DNA from: an uncultured Flavobacteriaceae bacterium
GTDB taxonomy: Bacteria > Bacteroidota > Bacteroidia > Flavobacteriales > Flavobacteriaceae
Assembly (NCBI GenBank): GCA_947488435.1
Contig: CANKZG010000001.1
Span: 2,718,036-2,782,035, forward strand
Length of the DNA: 64,000 nt
Direction of reading: 5' to 3'
Made by a program: the position numbers and the translations under genes. Position 1 is the first letter of the stretch, and every line of letters begins with the position of its first letter. This document shows, in pieces, positions 16,076-24,608 of this stretch. The notes below the pieces were generated by a model that worked only from the letters and a program-made list of their open reading frames with translations, was not told the DNA's origin and did not search any database.

Positions 16076-17419
16076 CTAAATTCCCGTGTAATTTTGTGGT
16101 GAAATTGCCTTTAGTTCTGTTTTTATGGCATCTGATACTTCCAGACTATCGATAAAATTGGCCATTGATTCTTTAGTGACCTTGGCATTGGTTCGTGTTA
16201 GACCTTTTAGGGCTTCATAAGGATTGGGATAACCTTCGCGGCGTAAAATTGTCTGAATGGCTTCGGCAACTACAGCCCAGTTGTTTTCCAAATCCTGATG
16301 AAACTTTTCTTCGTTCAATAGGAGTTTAGAAAGCCCTTTTAAACTTGATTGGAAAGCTATCAGCGTATGTGCAAAGGGAACACCAATATTTCTTAAAACC
16401 GTACTATCTGTAAGATCACGCTGTAATCTGGAAACAGGAAGTTTAGCAGATAAATGTTCAAAAAGGGCATTTGCAATGCCCAAGTTTCCTTCAGAATTTT
16501 CAAAATCTATGGGGTTTACTTTATGCGGCATTGCCGAAGAGCCAACTTCCCCTGCTTTTATTTTCTGCTTAAAGTAGTCCATAGAAATATAAGTCCAAAA
16601 ATCGCGATCCAGATCAATTAGAATGGTATTGATACGCTTTAATGTATCAAAGAGCGCGGCCATATGATCGTAATGCTCAATCTGAGTGGTAGGAAAAGAA
16701 TGATATAAGCCCAATTTGTCATGCACAAAACTACCTCCAAATGCTTTCCAATCTATTTGAGGATATGCAACCTGATGTGCATTAAAATTTCCTGTTGCCC
16801 CGCCAAATTTTGCTGCGCTAGGAATATCATTTAATAAGTTAAACTGTTCTTCAAGACGTGTTACAAAAACTTGAATTTCTTTACCCAATCGCGTAGGTGA
16901 TGCCGGTTGCCCATGCGTACGCGCTAGCATTGGAATAGTTTCCCATTCTTGAACAAAAGTTTTAAGTTTTTCAACTACTTCTAAATAGAGCGGTACATAA
17001 ACTTCGTTCATGGCCTCCTTTAAGGAAAGGGGGATAGCCGTATTATTGATGTCTTGAGAAGTTAGGCCAAAATGAATAAATTCCTTAAATGCACTTAAGT
17101 TAAGGCGATCAAATTGGTTCTTAATATAATACTCAACCGCTTTAACATCGTGATTGGTTATCTTTTCAATGTCTTTGATTTCCTGAGCTGCCTCGATCGT
17201 GAAGTTTTTATAAATATCGCGCAATTGATCCTTTAAATTGATGTCAAATTCCGTCAACTGTGGAAGTGGAATTTCGCATAGCGCAATAAAATATTCGATT
17301 TCAACACGAACCCTATATTTTATGAGCGCTTCTTCCGAAAAAAAAGTGGATAAAGATTTGCTTTTAGAACTATACCTTCCATCAATTGGAGAGATTGCAT
17401 TTAAAGGGTTTAGTGACAT
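16076..17419 (-). CDS. purB: adenylosuccinate lyase
   Basis: This 447-residue cytosolic enzyme of purine synthesis cleaves SAICAR and adenylosuccinate, releasing fumarate. The start at 17419 (MSLNPLNAISPIDGRY) matches the family. A start at 17449 would add ten unrelated residues. The fumarase-superfamily signature GSSAMPHKVNPIDFENSEGN is present with its catalytic serine loop, as are TSQDINNTA and RTHGQPASPTRLGKE with the catalytic histidine. The length and motifs fit the E. coli-like (longer IDGRY) PurB branch. It probably has its own promoter in the 122-bp gap before the next minus-strand gene. Confidence 0.95.
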   Translation of the reverse strand: MSLNPLNAISPIDGRYSSKSKSLSTFFSEEALIKYRVRVEIEYFIALCEIPLPQLTEFDINLKDQLRDIYKNFTIEAAQEIKDIEKITNHDVKAVEYYIKNQFDRLNLSAFKEFIHFGLTSQDINNTAIPLSLKEAMNEVYVPLYLEVVEKLKTFVQEWETIPMLARTHGQPASPTRLGKEIQVFVTRLEEQFNLLNDIPSAAKFGGATGNFNAHQVAYPQIDWKAFGGSFVHDKLGLYHSFPTTQIEHYDHMAALFDTLKRINTILIDLDRDFWTYISMDYFKQKIKAGEVGSSAMPHKVNPIDFENSEGNLGIANALFEHLSAKLPVSRLQRDLTDSTVLRNIGVPFAHTLIAFQSSLKGLSKLLLNEEKFHQDLENNWAVVAEAIQTILRREGYPNPYEALKGLTRTNAKVTKESMANFIDSLEVSDAIKTELKAISPQNYTGI

Positions 17420-17541
17420 CTTGGAATAAATTATTTTTTGAAGCCGCAAAGATAAGGATTAGTTATGTAGATCTACAGTTAATCATTTACAGACTTATTT
17501 GCTTAAGTCAAAAAACTAATACAGCTACCACCAAAACAACG

Positions 17542-18102
17542 CTACTTTAATTTTGCTAAGGTTCTTCGTGCTCTCGCTTTATATGCTGCACTGCCTTGGG
17601 CGTAATTCTGCTCTAAAACCATTTGTAATTCGGGGTGTATCCAGCTATACTTTTTTCCCAATAGATATAGTGCAGTCATGGAATAGGCTTTAGCAGCAAC
17701 CTTATGGTCTCCAATAAGCCAATCGAAACAGGCTGTGGTAATGCGCTCCAGATGTTTCTCCTTGATCTGACGCTGAGCTTCATTCTTAGTCCTTGAAAAA
17801 TAAGCTGTTATTAGGTGTTCGCAAATCTTAGCAACAGGTCGTACCGAGGAATCTAAGTGCAATTTACCGATACCCAGGGTAAATTCATTTAGATAGGGGT
17901 AGATGTATGCCAATTTATGAGTAGCGGCAAATTCCATAACCCAGCAAGCCTTGCTAGATATAGGATCGTCCGCTGTAAAAGCAATGGCAAATAACGGCTT
18001 AATTAGGTTTGGTTTTTCCAAAACTAAATTAGCCATTTTCAGACGTTTTTCACGGGAATGATTTACATAATCTAAGGCATTATATAATTCGGTTTGTGTC
18101 AC
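17542..18102 (-). CDS. HEAT-repeat-like cytosolic protein
   Basis: This 186-residue all-helical protein has no signal or membrane segment. Runs such as ISSKACWVMEFAATHKL, VAAKAYSMTALYLLG and AYKARARRTLAKLK repeat a helical A-x-x-A pattern resembling HEAT/armadillo repeats. Proteins of this type are often found next to purB in Flavobacteriaceae and are sometimes labelled adenylosuccinate lyase by position. None of the lyase signatures is present here, so that label is not supported. Function unknown; a protein-binding scaffold is a guess from the fold. Confidence 0.65.
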   Translation of the reverse strand: MTQTELYNALDYVNHSREKRLKMANLVLEKPNLIKPLFAIAFTADDPISSKACWVMEFAATHKLAYIYPYLNEFTLGIGKLHLDSSVRPVAKICEHLITAYFSRTKNEAQRQIKEKHLERITTACFDWLIGDHKVAAKAYSMTALYLLGKKYSWIHPELQMVLEQNYAQGSAAYKARARRTLAKLK

Positions 18103-18135
18103 AATTATTGTATTTTTATAGAAAGACCTAAAGAC

Positions 18136-18603
18136 ATGAAAATACTAAAAAAAATAGCATGGGGGCTATTAATTCTATTTATAGCGATACAATTTTATCG
18201 CCCTGAAAAAAATAGTGTAGAAGGAAACTATGTGGCAGTTTTTGAGTTGGAAACTAATCCACCCCAAGAGGTGAAGACTTTGCTAAGGGAAAACTGTTAC
18301 GATTGCCATAGTAATCATACCAATTACCCCTGGTATAATAACATTGCACCGGTATCTTTTTGGTTGGAAGATCATATCAAACATGGAAAAGGGGAACTAA
18401 ATTTTTCTGATTGGGAAAATTATAGTGCGAAGAAAAAGGATCATAAATTAGATGAACTTATTGAAGAGGTGGATGCAGGTGAAATGCCGATTAAAGAATA
18501 TACATGGACACACGGTAATTTAACATCAGAAGAACAAGAAGCCTTAATGACTTGGGCCAACAATGTTAGGGTGCTTTATCGATTAGGTCCACCACCAAAC
18601 TAG
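18136..18603 (+). CDS. haem-binding domain protein
   Basis: This 155-residue exported protein starts at the ATG at 18136, since the upstream in-frame ATG at 18094 lies ahead of the signal. An N-terminal signal anchor (ILKKIAWGLLILFIAIQFY) is followed by LLRENCYDCHSNHTNYPWYNNIAP, which contains the c-type haem motif CYDCH. Then come an HIKHGKGELNFSDWENY segment and EVDAGEMPIKEYTWTHG, where a conserved methionine can be the sixth haem ligand. The whole fits the Haem_bd family, periplasmic and probably redox-active. The 3' end overlaps the convergent sirtuin gene by 38 bp. Confidence 0.87.
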   Translation: MKILKKIAWGLLILFIAIQFYRPEKNSVEGNYVAVFELETNPPQEVKTLLRENCYDCHSNHTNYPWYNNIAPVSFWLEDHIKHGKGELNFSDWENYSAKKKDHKLDELIEEVDAGEMPIKEYTWTHGNLTSEEQEALMTWANNVRVLYRLGPPPN

Positions 18604-19258
18604 GCACTCCTTCTGTTGCGGTCTTCGAAATAACAGTTAAATGTTCCATAGAAATGGTTTCCACACTAGGGTTAGGATCAATAAAGAAAATAGGAATATT
18701 TTCTGGGGCATAATTTACTAAACTTGCGGCTGGGTATACCTGCATGGAAGTTCCGATGATGATTACAATATCTGCTTTTTGCGTTAATAGTGCTGCTTTC
18801 GTTAATAAGGGCACCTCCTCTCCAAACCAAACAATATGCGGACGTAATTGGTGGTTATGTGGGCTTAAATCTCCTAGGAGCAGGTCTTTTTTCCAATCCA
18901 ATATAGTGTTGGGGTAAACAGTGCACCTCACTTTAAACAATTCACCATGAAGATGAATTACATCCGAACTTCCAGCACGTTCATGCAAATCGTCCACGTT
19001 TTGAGTGATAATTGAAACGTCATAATGTGTTTCAAGTTGAACCAGTGCCTCATGTGCCCGATTAGGCCTAACGTTGAGCAATTGATTTCTTCGTTGATTG
19101 TAAAAATCCAAGACCAATTCGGGCTGAGCACGGAATCCTTGTGGAGATGCAACTTCCATAACATCATGCCCTTCCCAAAGACCATTGGCATCTCTAAAAG
19201 TTTTGAGTCCACTTTCTGCACTTACTCCTGCACCGGTTAAGACGACAATTTTTTTCAT
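18566..19258 (-). CDS. cobB: NAD-dependent protein deacylase (sirtuin, CobB-like)
   Basis: This 230-residue cytosolic Sir2 enzyme removes acyl groups from lysine using NAD. NAD-binding GAGVSAESG is at 9-17, QNVDDLHERAG follows at 86-96, and HLHGE carries the catalytic histidine (about H104). Tyr53 and Arg56 (FYNQRR) match the YxxR pair that in class III sirtuins recognises succinyl/malonyl lysine, so desuccinylase activity is plausible. The small zinc domain is unusual: only one cysteine (about 112) is seen where E. coli CobB has four, so zinc binding is probably lost. Convergent 38-bp overlap with the haem-binding gene. Confidence 0.9.
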   Translation of the reverse strand: MKKIVVLTGAGVSAESGLKTFRDANGLWEGHDVMEVASPQGFRAQPELVLDFYNQRRNQLLNVRPNRAHEALVQLETHYDVSIITQNVDDLHERAGSSDVIHLHGELFKVRCTVYPNTILDWKKDLLLGDLSPHNHQLRPHIVWFGEEVPLLTKAALLTQKADIVIIIGTSMQVYPAASLVNYAPENIPIFFIDPNPSVETISMEHLTVISKTATEGVPSLVVDLIDKAP

Positions 19259-19364
19259 GAGCTATTTTATATAAATTTCTGATTTCATGGAAATTACGAG
19301 AATCAGAATAATTTCGTTGATTTTTTTTAAATTTAATGGTATCAAATCAAAAAAACGATTCATC

Positions 19365-20057
19365 ATGAGAAAATTACTAATTACAATGAGTTTTTTGCTC
19401 CCTATATTGACCTTTGGTCAATTGCAAAATTTTGGAAGACATTCCTCCTTAAACGAGCTATCTTTCGCTTCTGATCGACTTGAAAAATCCTATGCCAATG
19501 CCTCTGGAACCCGATATCTGAATAAAGAATTTATTCCCGCAAAAATTAATGCACTTAAGGACATCAAAATGGTACGCTTTAATGCTGTTGAAAATACGAT
19601 TGAAGTAAAGCAAAAAGACGAAAGAATTATGACCTTGTCTGATGACTACAGCTACATTGTAGAATTGAAGGATGGATCCAATAGAATATATGAAACCTTA
19701 CCTTATATAAATGAATTTGGACACACTGCAAACACGTTTTTTGAGCAACAGTATGCGGACAGCAATTGTATCTTATATCTAAAAGAAACTATTAAATTCG
19801 TTCCCGAAAGCGCTGCCGGAAACAGCTTTGTAGATGCAACACCTGCTAGGTTTATAAAAGGAAAATCGGATTTTTATGTTACAAACCTTGAAGGCACATC
19901 ATCCAAACTGGCACTTATCCCTAAGAAAAAGAAAAAAATGAAGAAACTATTTAAAGATCGCACAGATGAGGTTTCTAAATTCATGAAAAAGGAGAACCTT
20001 TCTTTAGATAATAAGGGCGATCTAGTTAAAATTTTAAATTTTTATTTTGCTAAATAA
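19365..20057 (+). CDS. exported protein of unknown function
   Basis: This 230-residue protein starts at the ATG at 19365, with the signal peptide MRKLLITMSFLLPILTFGQ. An earlier ATG at 19287 would bury the signal in the interior. The mature part is beta-rich and polar (MVRFNAVENTIEVKQKDERIMTLSDDYSYIVEL) and has a lysine-rich cluster LIPKKKKKMKKLFKDR near residue 190, followed by a helical end. I recognise no domain. trmH begins 6 bp after the stop, so they may share a transcript, but no functional link is apparent. Confidence 0.7.
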   Translation: MRKLLITMSFLLPILTFGQLQNFGRHSSLNELSFASDRLEKSYANASGTRYLNKEFIPAKINALKDIKMVRFNAVENTIEVKQKDERIMTLSDDYSYIVELKDGSNRIYETLPYINEFGHTANTFFEQQYADSNCILYLKETIKFVPESAAGNSFVDATPARFIKGKSDFYVTNLEGTSSKLALIPKKKKKMKKLFKDRTDEVSKFMKKENLSLDNKGDLVKILNFYFAK

Positions 20058-20063
20058 TTAAGT

Positions 20064-20735
20064 TTGACACCGTTTAATTCCGATTTACTAGCTTATTTGG
20101 AGACCTTTCTTTCTGACCAACGAAAAAATCGTTTTTTGGAAGTTTTGAAAGAGCGTACCAATTATCTAACTGTAGTTGTAGAAGATGTATTCCAAATGCA
20201 TAATACCAGTGCAGTAATTCGAAGTTGTGATGTTTTTGGAATTCAAACGGCGCATTTAGTTGAGGGAAGGTTTGGGAAGCGTCTTGATAAAAATATAGCG
20301 ATGGGTGCACAACAATGGGTAGATATCCATCGCTACAATAGCATTTCCGCCTGCATGAATGCATTAAAAAAACAAGGATATCAACTTATTGCAACTACCC
20401 CAAATAACGATTCGTGTTTATTGGATGATTTTAAACTAGATCAAAAAACAGCATTGTTTTTTGGCACTGAAAAAGAAGGTTTAAGCGCAGAAGTACTTGC
20501 CAATGTTGATGGCAGTTTAAAAATTCCGATGGTAGGTTTTTCCGAGAGTTTAAACATATCGGTATCCGCTGCCATACTGCTTCAAAAACTAAGTGCACAA
20601 CTTAGATCGTTAGATGTGAACTGGCAGCTTAGTCCAAGAGAGCAATTGGAAAAGCGCTTAGATTGGAGTAAAAAGTCAATCAAAAGCATTGAGGACATTT
20701 TAGAGCGGTATGAGAAAGAAGAAAATAAAATTTAG
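20064..20735 (+). CDS. trmH: tRNA (guanosine(18)-2'-O)-methyltransferase
   Basis: This 223-residue SPOUT-fold methyltransferase uses SAM to 2'-O-methylate G18 of tRNA. Motif 1 (HNTSAVIRSCDVFGIQ, with the catalytic Arg), motif 2 (FFGTEKEGLS) and motif 3 (IPMVGFSESLNISVSAAILLQ) forming the SAM knot are all present, followed by a basic C-terminal helix. The start is a TTG at 20064. An in-frame stop lies three codons upstream and no ATG is available before the conserved SDQRKNRFLEVL region, so TTG initiation is the simplest reading. It lies 6 bp after the preceding gene. Confidence 0.93.
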   Translation: MTPFNSDLLAYLETFLSDQRKNRFLEVLKERTNYLTVVVEDVFQMHNTSAVIRSCDVFGIQTAHLVEGRFGKRLDKNIAMGAQQWVDIHRYNSISACMNALKKQGYQLIATTPNNDSCLLDDFKLDQKTALFFGTEKEGLSAEVLANVDGSLKIPMVGFSESLNISVSAAILLQKLSAQLRSLDVNWQLSPREQLEKRLDWSKKSIKSIEDILERYEKEENKI

Positions 20736-20765
20736 TATTTTTAGAGGTAACCAATTAATAAACTT

Positions 20766-21290
20766 ATGATAATAGTACTTTACATTATTGTGGGCTTAGT
20801 AGTACTTATAGGTATTTTAGCCCTAGCTGCTCCCAAAACTTTTGCGGTATCGCGAAGTATTGAAATCGCAAAAGATAAAAGCGAAGTTTTTGAATATATA
20901 CGTTTTTTAAAAAAACAAGATGAATGGTCACCTTGGCAAAAGAAAGATCCGAATATGGAAAAAGAATTTGCTGGAACTGATGGAGAAGTAGGTGCTATTA
21001 GCCGCTGGAAAGGAAACAAAGAAGTGGGTGAGGGGGAACAGGAAATTACAAAGGTTGTAGAAGGCCAAAGAATAGAGAGTAGATTGCGTTTTTTTAAACC
21101 TTGGAAATCGGAGTCGGATGCGTTTATTGCTGTAGCAGGATCTGGAGATGGCAGTAAGGTAACTTGGGGTTTTTCAGGAAATAACAAGTTTCCTTTTAGT
21201 ATAATGACACTTTTTATAAGTATGGATAAGATGATGGGGAAAGATTTTGAAAATGGACTCCAAAGTCTTAAAGAAAATCTTGAGCAATAG
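20766..21290 (+). CDS. membrane-anchored SRPBCC (START-like) protein
   Basis: This 174-residue protein has one N-terminal transmembrane helix (about 2-24), then a polyketide cyclase/START-like domain beginning FAVSRSIEIAKDKSEVFEYIRFLKKQDEWSPW. The tryptophan-rich first helix and later VTWGFSGNNKFPFS strand are typical of the SRPBCC helix-grip fold, which encloses a hydrophobic ligand. No catalytic residues can be assigned. It is 30 bp after trmH, on the same strand, and converges with a lipoprotein gene. Confidence 0.8.
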   Translation: MIIVLYIIVGLVVLIGILALAAPKTFAVSRSIEIAKDKSEVFEYIRFLKKQDEWSPWQKKDPNMEKEFAGTDGEVGAISRWKGNKEVGEGEQEITKVVEGQRIESRLRFFKPWKSESDAFIAVAGSGDGSKVTWGFSGNNKFPFSIMTLFISMDKMMGKDFENGLQSLKENLEQ

Positions 21291-21320
21291 TTCTGTAAAA
21301 TTAACGACAAGAACTTCTCA

Positions 21321-21842
21321 TTATAAAGGGGTGAAAGTGCCAATTTGAAAACCGACACTGCAATCGTCTTGACAGTTTTTTGGAAAAAAACTACAAACTT
21401 CTAGTAATCCATTTTCCGCTGTTGTAAAGGTTATAAAGTTGGTATCTGGATCTACGGTTAAAATATCTCTATCGCAGGCATTGTAGACATCATCTAAGGT
21501 CATTGCTCGAAAACCTTCTGGATTGCTGTTCAATGCGTCCTCATTTTCGATGAATGTTTGCGTTATAATACGTTCTTGGGTTTCAAAATTGATTTCATAA
21601 CGTTCAAATGCTCTGGTTGTAATCACTCCGTTCTCGACGGTTATAGTGGTTGTAGAGCCAAAACCAAAAACGGAACTGCTCTGGAGGTTAAATTCATAAC
21701 TGTTCCCCAATTCATCTCGTAAACGCTGCCATGTCTCAAAACTAACGGCAAACTCAGAACTAAATACGTCGTCCGATTCGCAGGAGGTAATGAGCAATAC
21801 GGGGAGGAAAAGTAATAAGAGTTTAAAAAATGCGGCTTTCAT
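21321..21842 (-). CDS. lipoprotein of unknown function
   Basis: This 173-residue protein has a signal ending in LLITSC (Cys21) followed by ESDDVF, an acidic tail consistent with surface export in Bacteroidota. The mature part is short beta-strand repeats (SSVFGFGSTTTITVENGVITTRAFERYE) and contains four cysteines near the C-terminus (ACDRD, EVCSFF, NCQDDC). DUF6174-like lipoproteins with a similar plan exist, but I cannot confirm that assignment. It lies 77 bp upstream (in genome order) of the minus-strand amylase and reads in the same direction. Confidence 0.65.
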   Translation of the reverse strand: MKAAFFKLLLLFLPVLLITSCESDDVFSSEFAVSFETWQRLRDELGNSYEFNLQSSSVFGFGSTTTITVENGVITTRAFERYEINFETQERIITQTFIENEDALNSNPEGFRAMTLDDVYNACDRDILTVDPDTNFITFTTAENGLLEVCSFFPKNCQDDCSVGFQIGTFTPL

Positions 21843-21919
21843 AATTATCTTTTGGTGTTGTTATATCCATAAGATAATTTTTTGGCTACAGGGTTGCGTA
21901 AAAGAGGGTTAAAGTGGAA

Positions 21920-23611
21920 CTAATCTACCAATTCTAATAGGGCAATAGAATGTTCATTTTCAAGAATTACTTTACCATTAGTTACGATCACTTCAGTTTC
22001 AGAATAGGTATCATAGAGTTTGGTTCCATCTCCGAAAAAACCTTTCACCCATAATGATTTTTTCCCTGTAGGTAAATCTAACCCTACCACAACTTTGTCC
22101 TTATAATCATCCTTTACAAAGGTTCTGCTAAATACATAGGGGGATTTTGCCAACCGTTTGTGTTTTCCTGCTCCAATTGCCGGATGATTGTTCCGAAACT
22201 TACCCAGCTTTTGCCAATGAGTTAAAATTTTCTTTTTTTCGGGAATGCTATCCAACTCTTCCCAATTCATAAAAGATCTTAATGTGGCATCTCCTTGGGC
22301 ACCTTCTATAGTAAGGTCTCTTGCGAGTTCATCTCCATAATATATTTGTGACGCACCAGGTGTAAGCAATAAAACGTTGGCCGTGTAATACGGCTTTGTT
22401 CGATCCTTGTCAAAAGGACTACCGTCATCATGTGAGGTTAAATAATTAAGGACACTTTTCCCCTCCAATTTGGTGTGTAGAATATTGCTGTATTTTTTAA
22501 AAGTAGTTTCATAATCATTTAGTGCATCCCGCTTAAGTTCAAAATTAATCAGCGCGTTAAATCCATGATCAAAATAATCTACTTTTTTGTCGCCAAAGTC
22601 AAATGCCCTGCCTGATGACATCTCATAATTATATACCTCGCCAACCATATAAAAAGCATTATCGTCAAGGACATCATTTGGGTGTTTTTTCTTCCACGTT
22701 TCAAACGCATAAGAGGCCTCAGTATACAATTCAGACCAAGCATTCTCATCAGCGTGTTTAACGGTATCTACTCTAAAACCATCGATGCCAAATGCATTTA
22801 CATAATCAGTAAGCCATTTGATAATATAAAAGCGTGGCGCTCTGGGATATCCTGTTCGTTCAAAAAATAATTGAAGCTCATCCAATTCACTACTAAGTCT
22901 TCCTTCTTCCTTCCATTTTGCAAGTAAAGGATCAGGTAATTCTACAGCTGCATCAGACTCGGTATAAATGTCGGGGAGGTTATTAACTAAAGTACAACTG
23001 GTTGTGTTTTCATAGGTTGTAAATTCACAAGTTGGATCTGTACGTACCCATTCTGAAGGCCATACAGCATCTATTGCGGTGACAGGACCGGTATGATTTA
23101 CAACTACGTCTAGTAATATTCTTATACCTTTTTTATGGGCCGTTTTCACTAATTTTTCTAAATCTTTCTGCGTTCCAAAATTGGGATCCAACGTAGTCCA
23201 ATCTTTGGCCCAATACCCATGAAATCCATAAGTATTACCTGTACCCTCATCTGTACTTCCATGAATTTGCTCTACTACTGGAGTAAACCAAATTGCATTA
23301 ACTCCAAGATTTGTAAAATAACCTTCTTCAATTTTATCCGTAATTCCCTTGATATCACCACCCATAAAACCTCTTAATACTGCGGTAGAATCAGTACGGT
23401 CAAAATTAAGATCATTTTCAGGATCTCCATTATTAAACCTGTCTGTAAGTAGAAAATAGATATTGGCACCCTCCCATACAAAGGGATGGTTCTTTTTTGG
23501 TTCAACAATGGAATCAATAACGGCTATTGTATCTGGGGAAGTTGTTTTATGACCATCCTTGCAGGCTACCGATACTCCCAAAATTGCCAGAGCAATTAGC
23601 AGTTTTTTCAT
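21920..23611 (-). CDS. GH13 alpha-amylase family lipoprotein
   Basis: This 563-residue glycoside hydrolase acts on alpha-1,4-glucans. It has a lipoprotein signal with Cys17 (GVSVAC-KDG), so it is envelope-anchored. GH13 regions are intact: region I DVVVNH (168-173), region II GFRVDTVKH with the nucleophile Asp282, region III GEVYN with the acid/base Glu325, and region IV TSHDDGSPF with Asp near 395. A short C-terminal beta domain follows. GGDIKGI and GNTYGFHGYW fit the maltogenic/neopullulanase-like branch. No susC/susD pair, regulator or second glycosidase lies nearby, so it is an orphan amylase, not part of a polysaccharide utilisation locus in this window. Confidence 0.92.
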   Translation of the reverse strand: MKKLLIALAILGVSVACKDGHKTTSPDTIAVIDSIVEPKKNHPFVWEGANIYFLLTDRFNNGDPENDLNFDRTDSTAVLRGFMGGDIKGITDKIEEGYFTNLGVNAIWFTPVVEQIHGSTDEGTGNTYGFHGYWAKDWTTLDPNFGTQKDLEKLVKTAHKKGIRILLDVVVNHTGPVTAIDAVWPSEWVRTDPTCEFTTYENTTSCTLVNNLPDIYTESDAAVELPDPLLAKWKEEGRLSSELDELQLFFERTGYPRAPRFYIIKWLTDYVNAFGIDGFRVDTVKHADENAWSELYTEASYAFETWKKKHPNDVLDDNAFYMVGEVYNYEMSSGRAFDFGDKKVDYFDHGFNALINFELKRDALNDYETTFKKYSNILHTKLEGKSVLNYLTSHDDGSPFDKDRTKPYYTANVLLLTPGASQIYYGDELARDLTIEGAQGDATLRSFMNWEELDSIPEKKKILTHWQKLGKFRNNHPAIGAGKHKRLAKSPYVFSRTFVKDDYKDKVVVGLDLPTGKKSLWVKGFFGDGTKLYDTYSETEVIVTNGKVILENEHSIALLELVD

Positions 23612-23755
23612 TTTGGTGTATTTTCCTTAAAACTATAAAATGATGGTCAAAAAATAAAATTTTATTTATTGCTATTAGGAGATATTTTTAAATATGAGGT
23701 ATGCTGATTATAACCATTGAGGCAACTCGCTATGAAATAGCTTCTTACGAAATAT

Positions 23756-24532
23756 CTACCTCCGATTAAGAACCTTATATTCTTCATAACAACTGCTGAC
23801 CGCGTCTAGTATTTGGAGGTCATTTGCTGTTTTAATGAAGGATTTGGAATAACTGCAGTTGGTTAAAATGTCGTCGATGTCCATTTTTTCAACCTGAAGT
23901 AGTTCAGTAAGCGTTTCACGATCGAACTTCGAAGCTAGTAAATTTCGAATTTCCTCGTCTTCCTTCATCTGTCTAAGTTTTCGGAATTGACGTGGTTTTT
24001 TTCCAAATAAATTCCGCAATAAATCCGCCGGATTGAGAATAGCACCCAGTACTTTAGTTACTGCACTAGGATTTCTATTACCCCCTTCATAACTTCTGGG
24101 CAATCCAGATATACTGTATTGATATGCGGTATTAATAGGTAAATTTTTGACATCAATTTCTAAATAACCTGTCAGTTGATAGGGTCTAACGATAACTTCT
24201 TCCAAAGCGTAAGCCAATTCGGTTAATGCAATTTTGGTATCCTTAAATCGGATCATATCATTAGTTACCCGTACTTTTTGAGACTTAAAACCTAAAAATG
24301 AAAAGTAAAGGGTATCATTTACCGAAGCTCTTATGGTAAACTCGCCTTTGGTATTGGTAATTGTTCCAACGACTTTATTCAAGTTCACTACATGTACACT
24401 TTCCATAATCAGTTGCGTTTGAGCATTAATGACAATGGCAGAAACATCTTGTTCTACTGCATTTGACTCCTCCTCTTGCCCAAAGGCAATAGATCCGATT
24501 ATAATAAAACAAAACAGAAAATAGTTCTTCAT
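23756..24532 (-). CDS. exported protein with carboxypeptidase-regulatory-like domain
   Basis: This 258-residue protein has the signal peptide MKNYFLFCFIIIGSIAFGQ. Residues about 28-115 form a CarboxypepD_reg-like beta-sandwich (SAIVINAQTQLIMESVHVVNLNKVVGTITNTKGEF, DTLYFSFLGFKSQKVRV, LEEVIV), the module found at the N-terminus of TonB receptors but here free-standing. The remainder is helical and charged (FGKKPRQFRKLRQMKEDEEIRNLLASKFDRETL) with two cysteines near the end. It is probably periplasmic. A structural or envelope role is an inference. No operon partner is apparent. Confidence 0.78.
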   Translation of the reverse strand: MKNYFLFCFIIIGSIAFGQEEESNAVEQDVSAIVINAQTQLIMESVHVVNLNKVVGTITNTKGEFTIRASVNDTLYFSFLGFKSQKVRVTNDMIRFKDTKIALTELAYALEEVIVRPYQLTGYLEIDVKNLPINTAYQYSISGLPRSYEGGNRNPSAVTKVLGAILNPADLLRNLFGKKPRQFRKLRQMKEDEEIRNLLASKFDRETLTELLQVEKMDIDDILTNCSYSKSFIKTANDLQILDAVSSCYEEYKVLNRR

Positions 24533-24608
24533 GAAGCGTTATCCAATTCTAAAAATACTAAACAAAATTAAAAAACAGCTTTTTCAGTATTTTTTAATAT
24601 ACAATTAA

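Noticed and set aside
17542..18102. Second adenylosuccinate lyase next to purB
   Set aside because: Proteins in this position are sometimes named so, but the 186-residue protein lacks every lyase motif.
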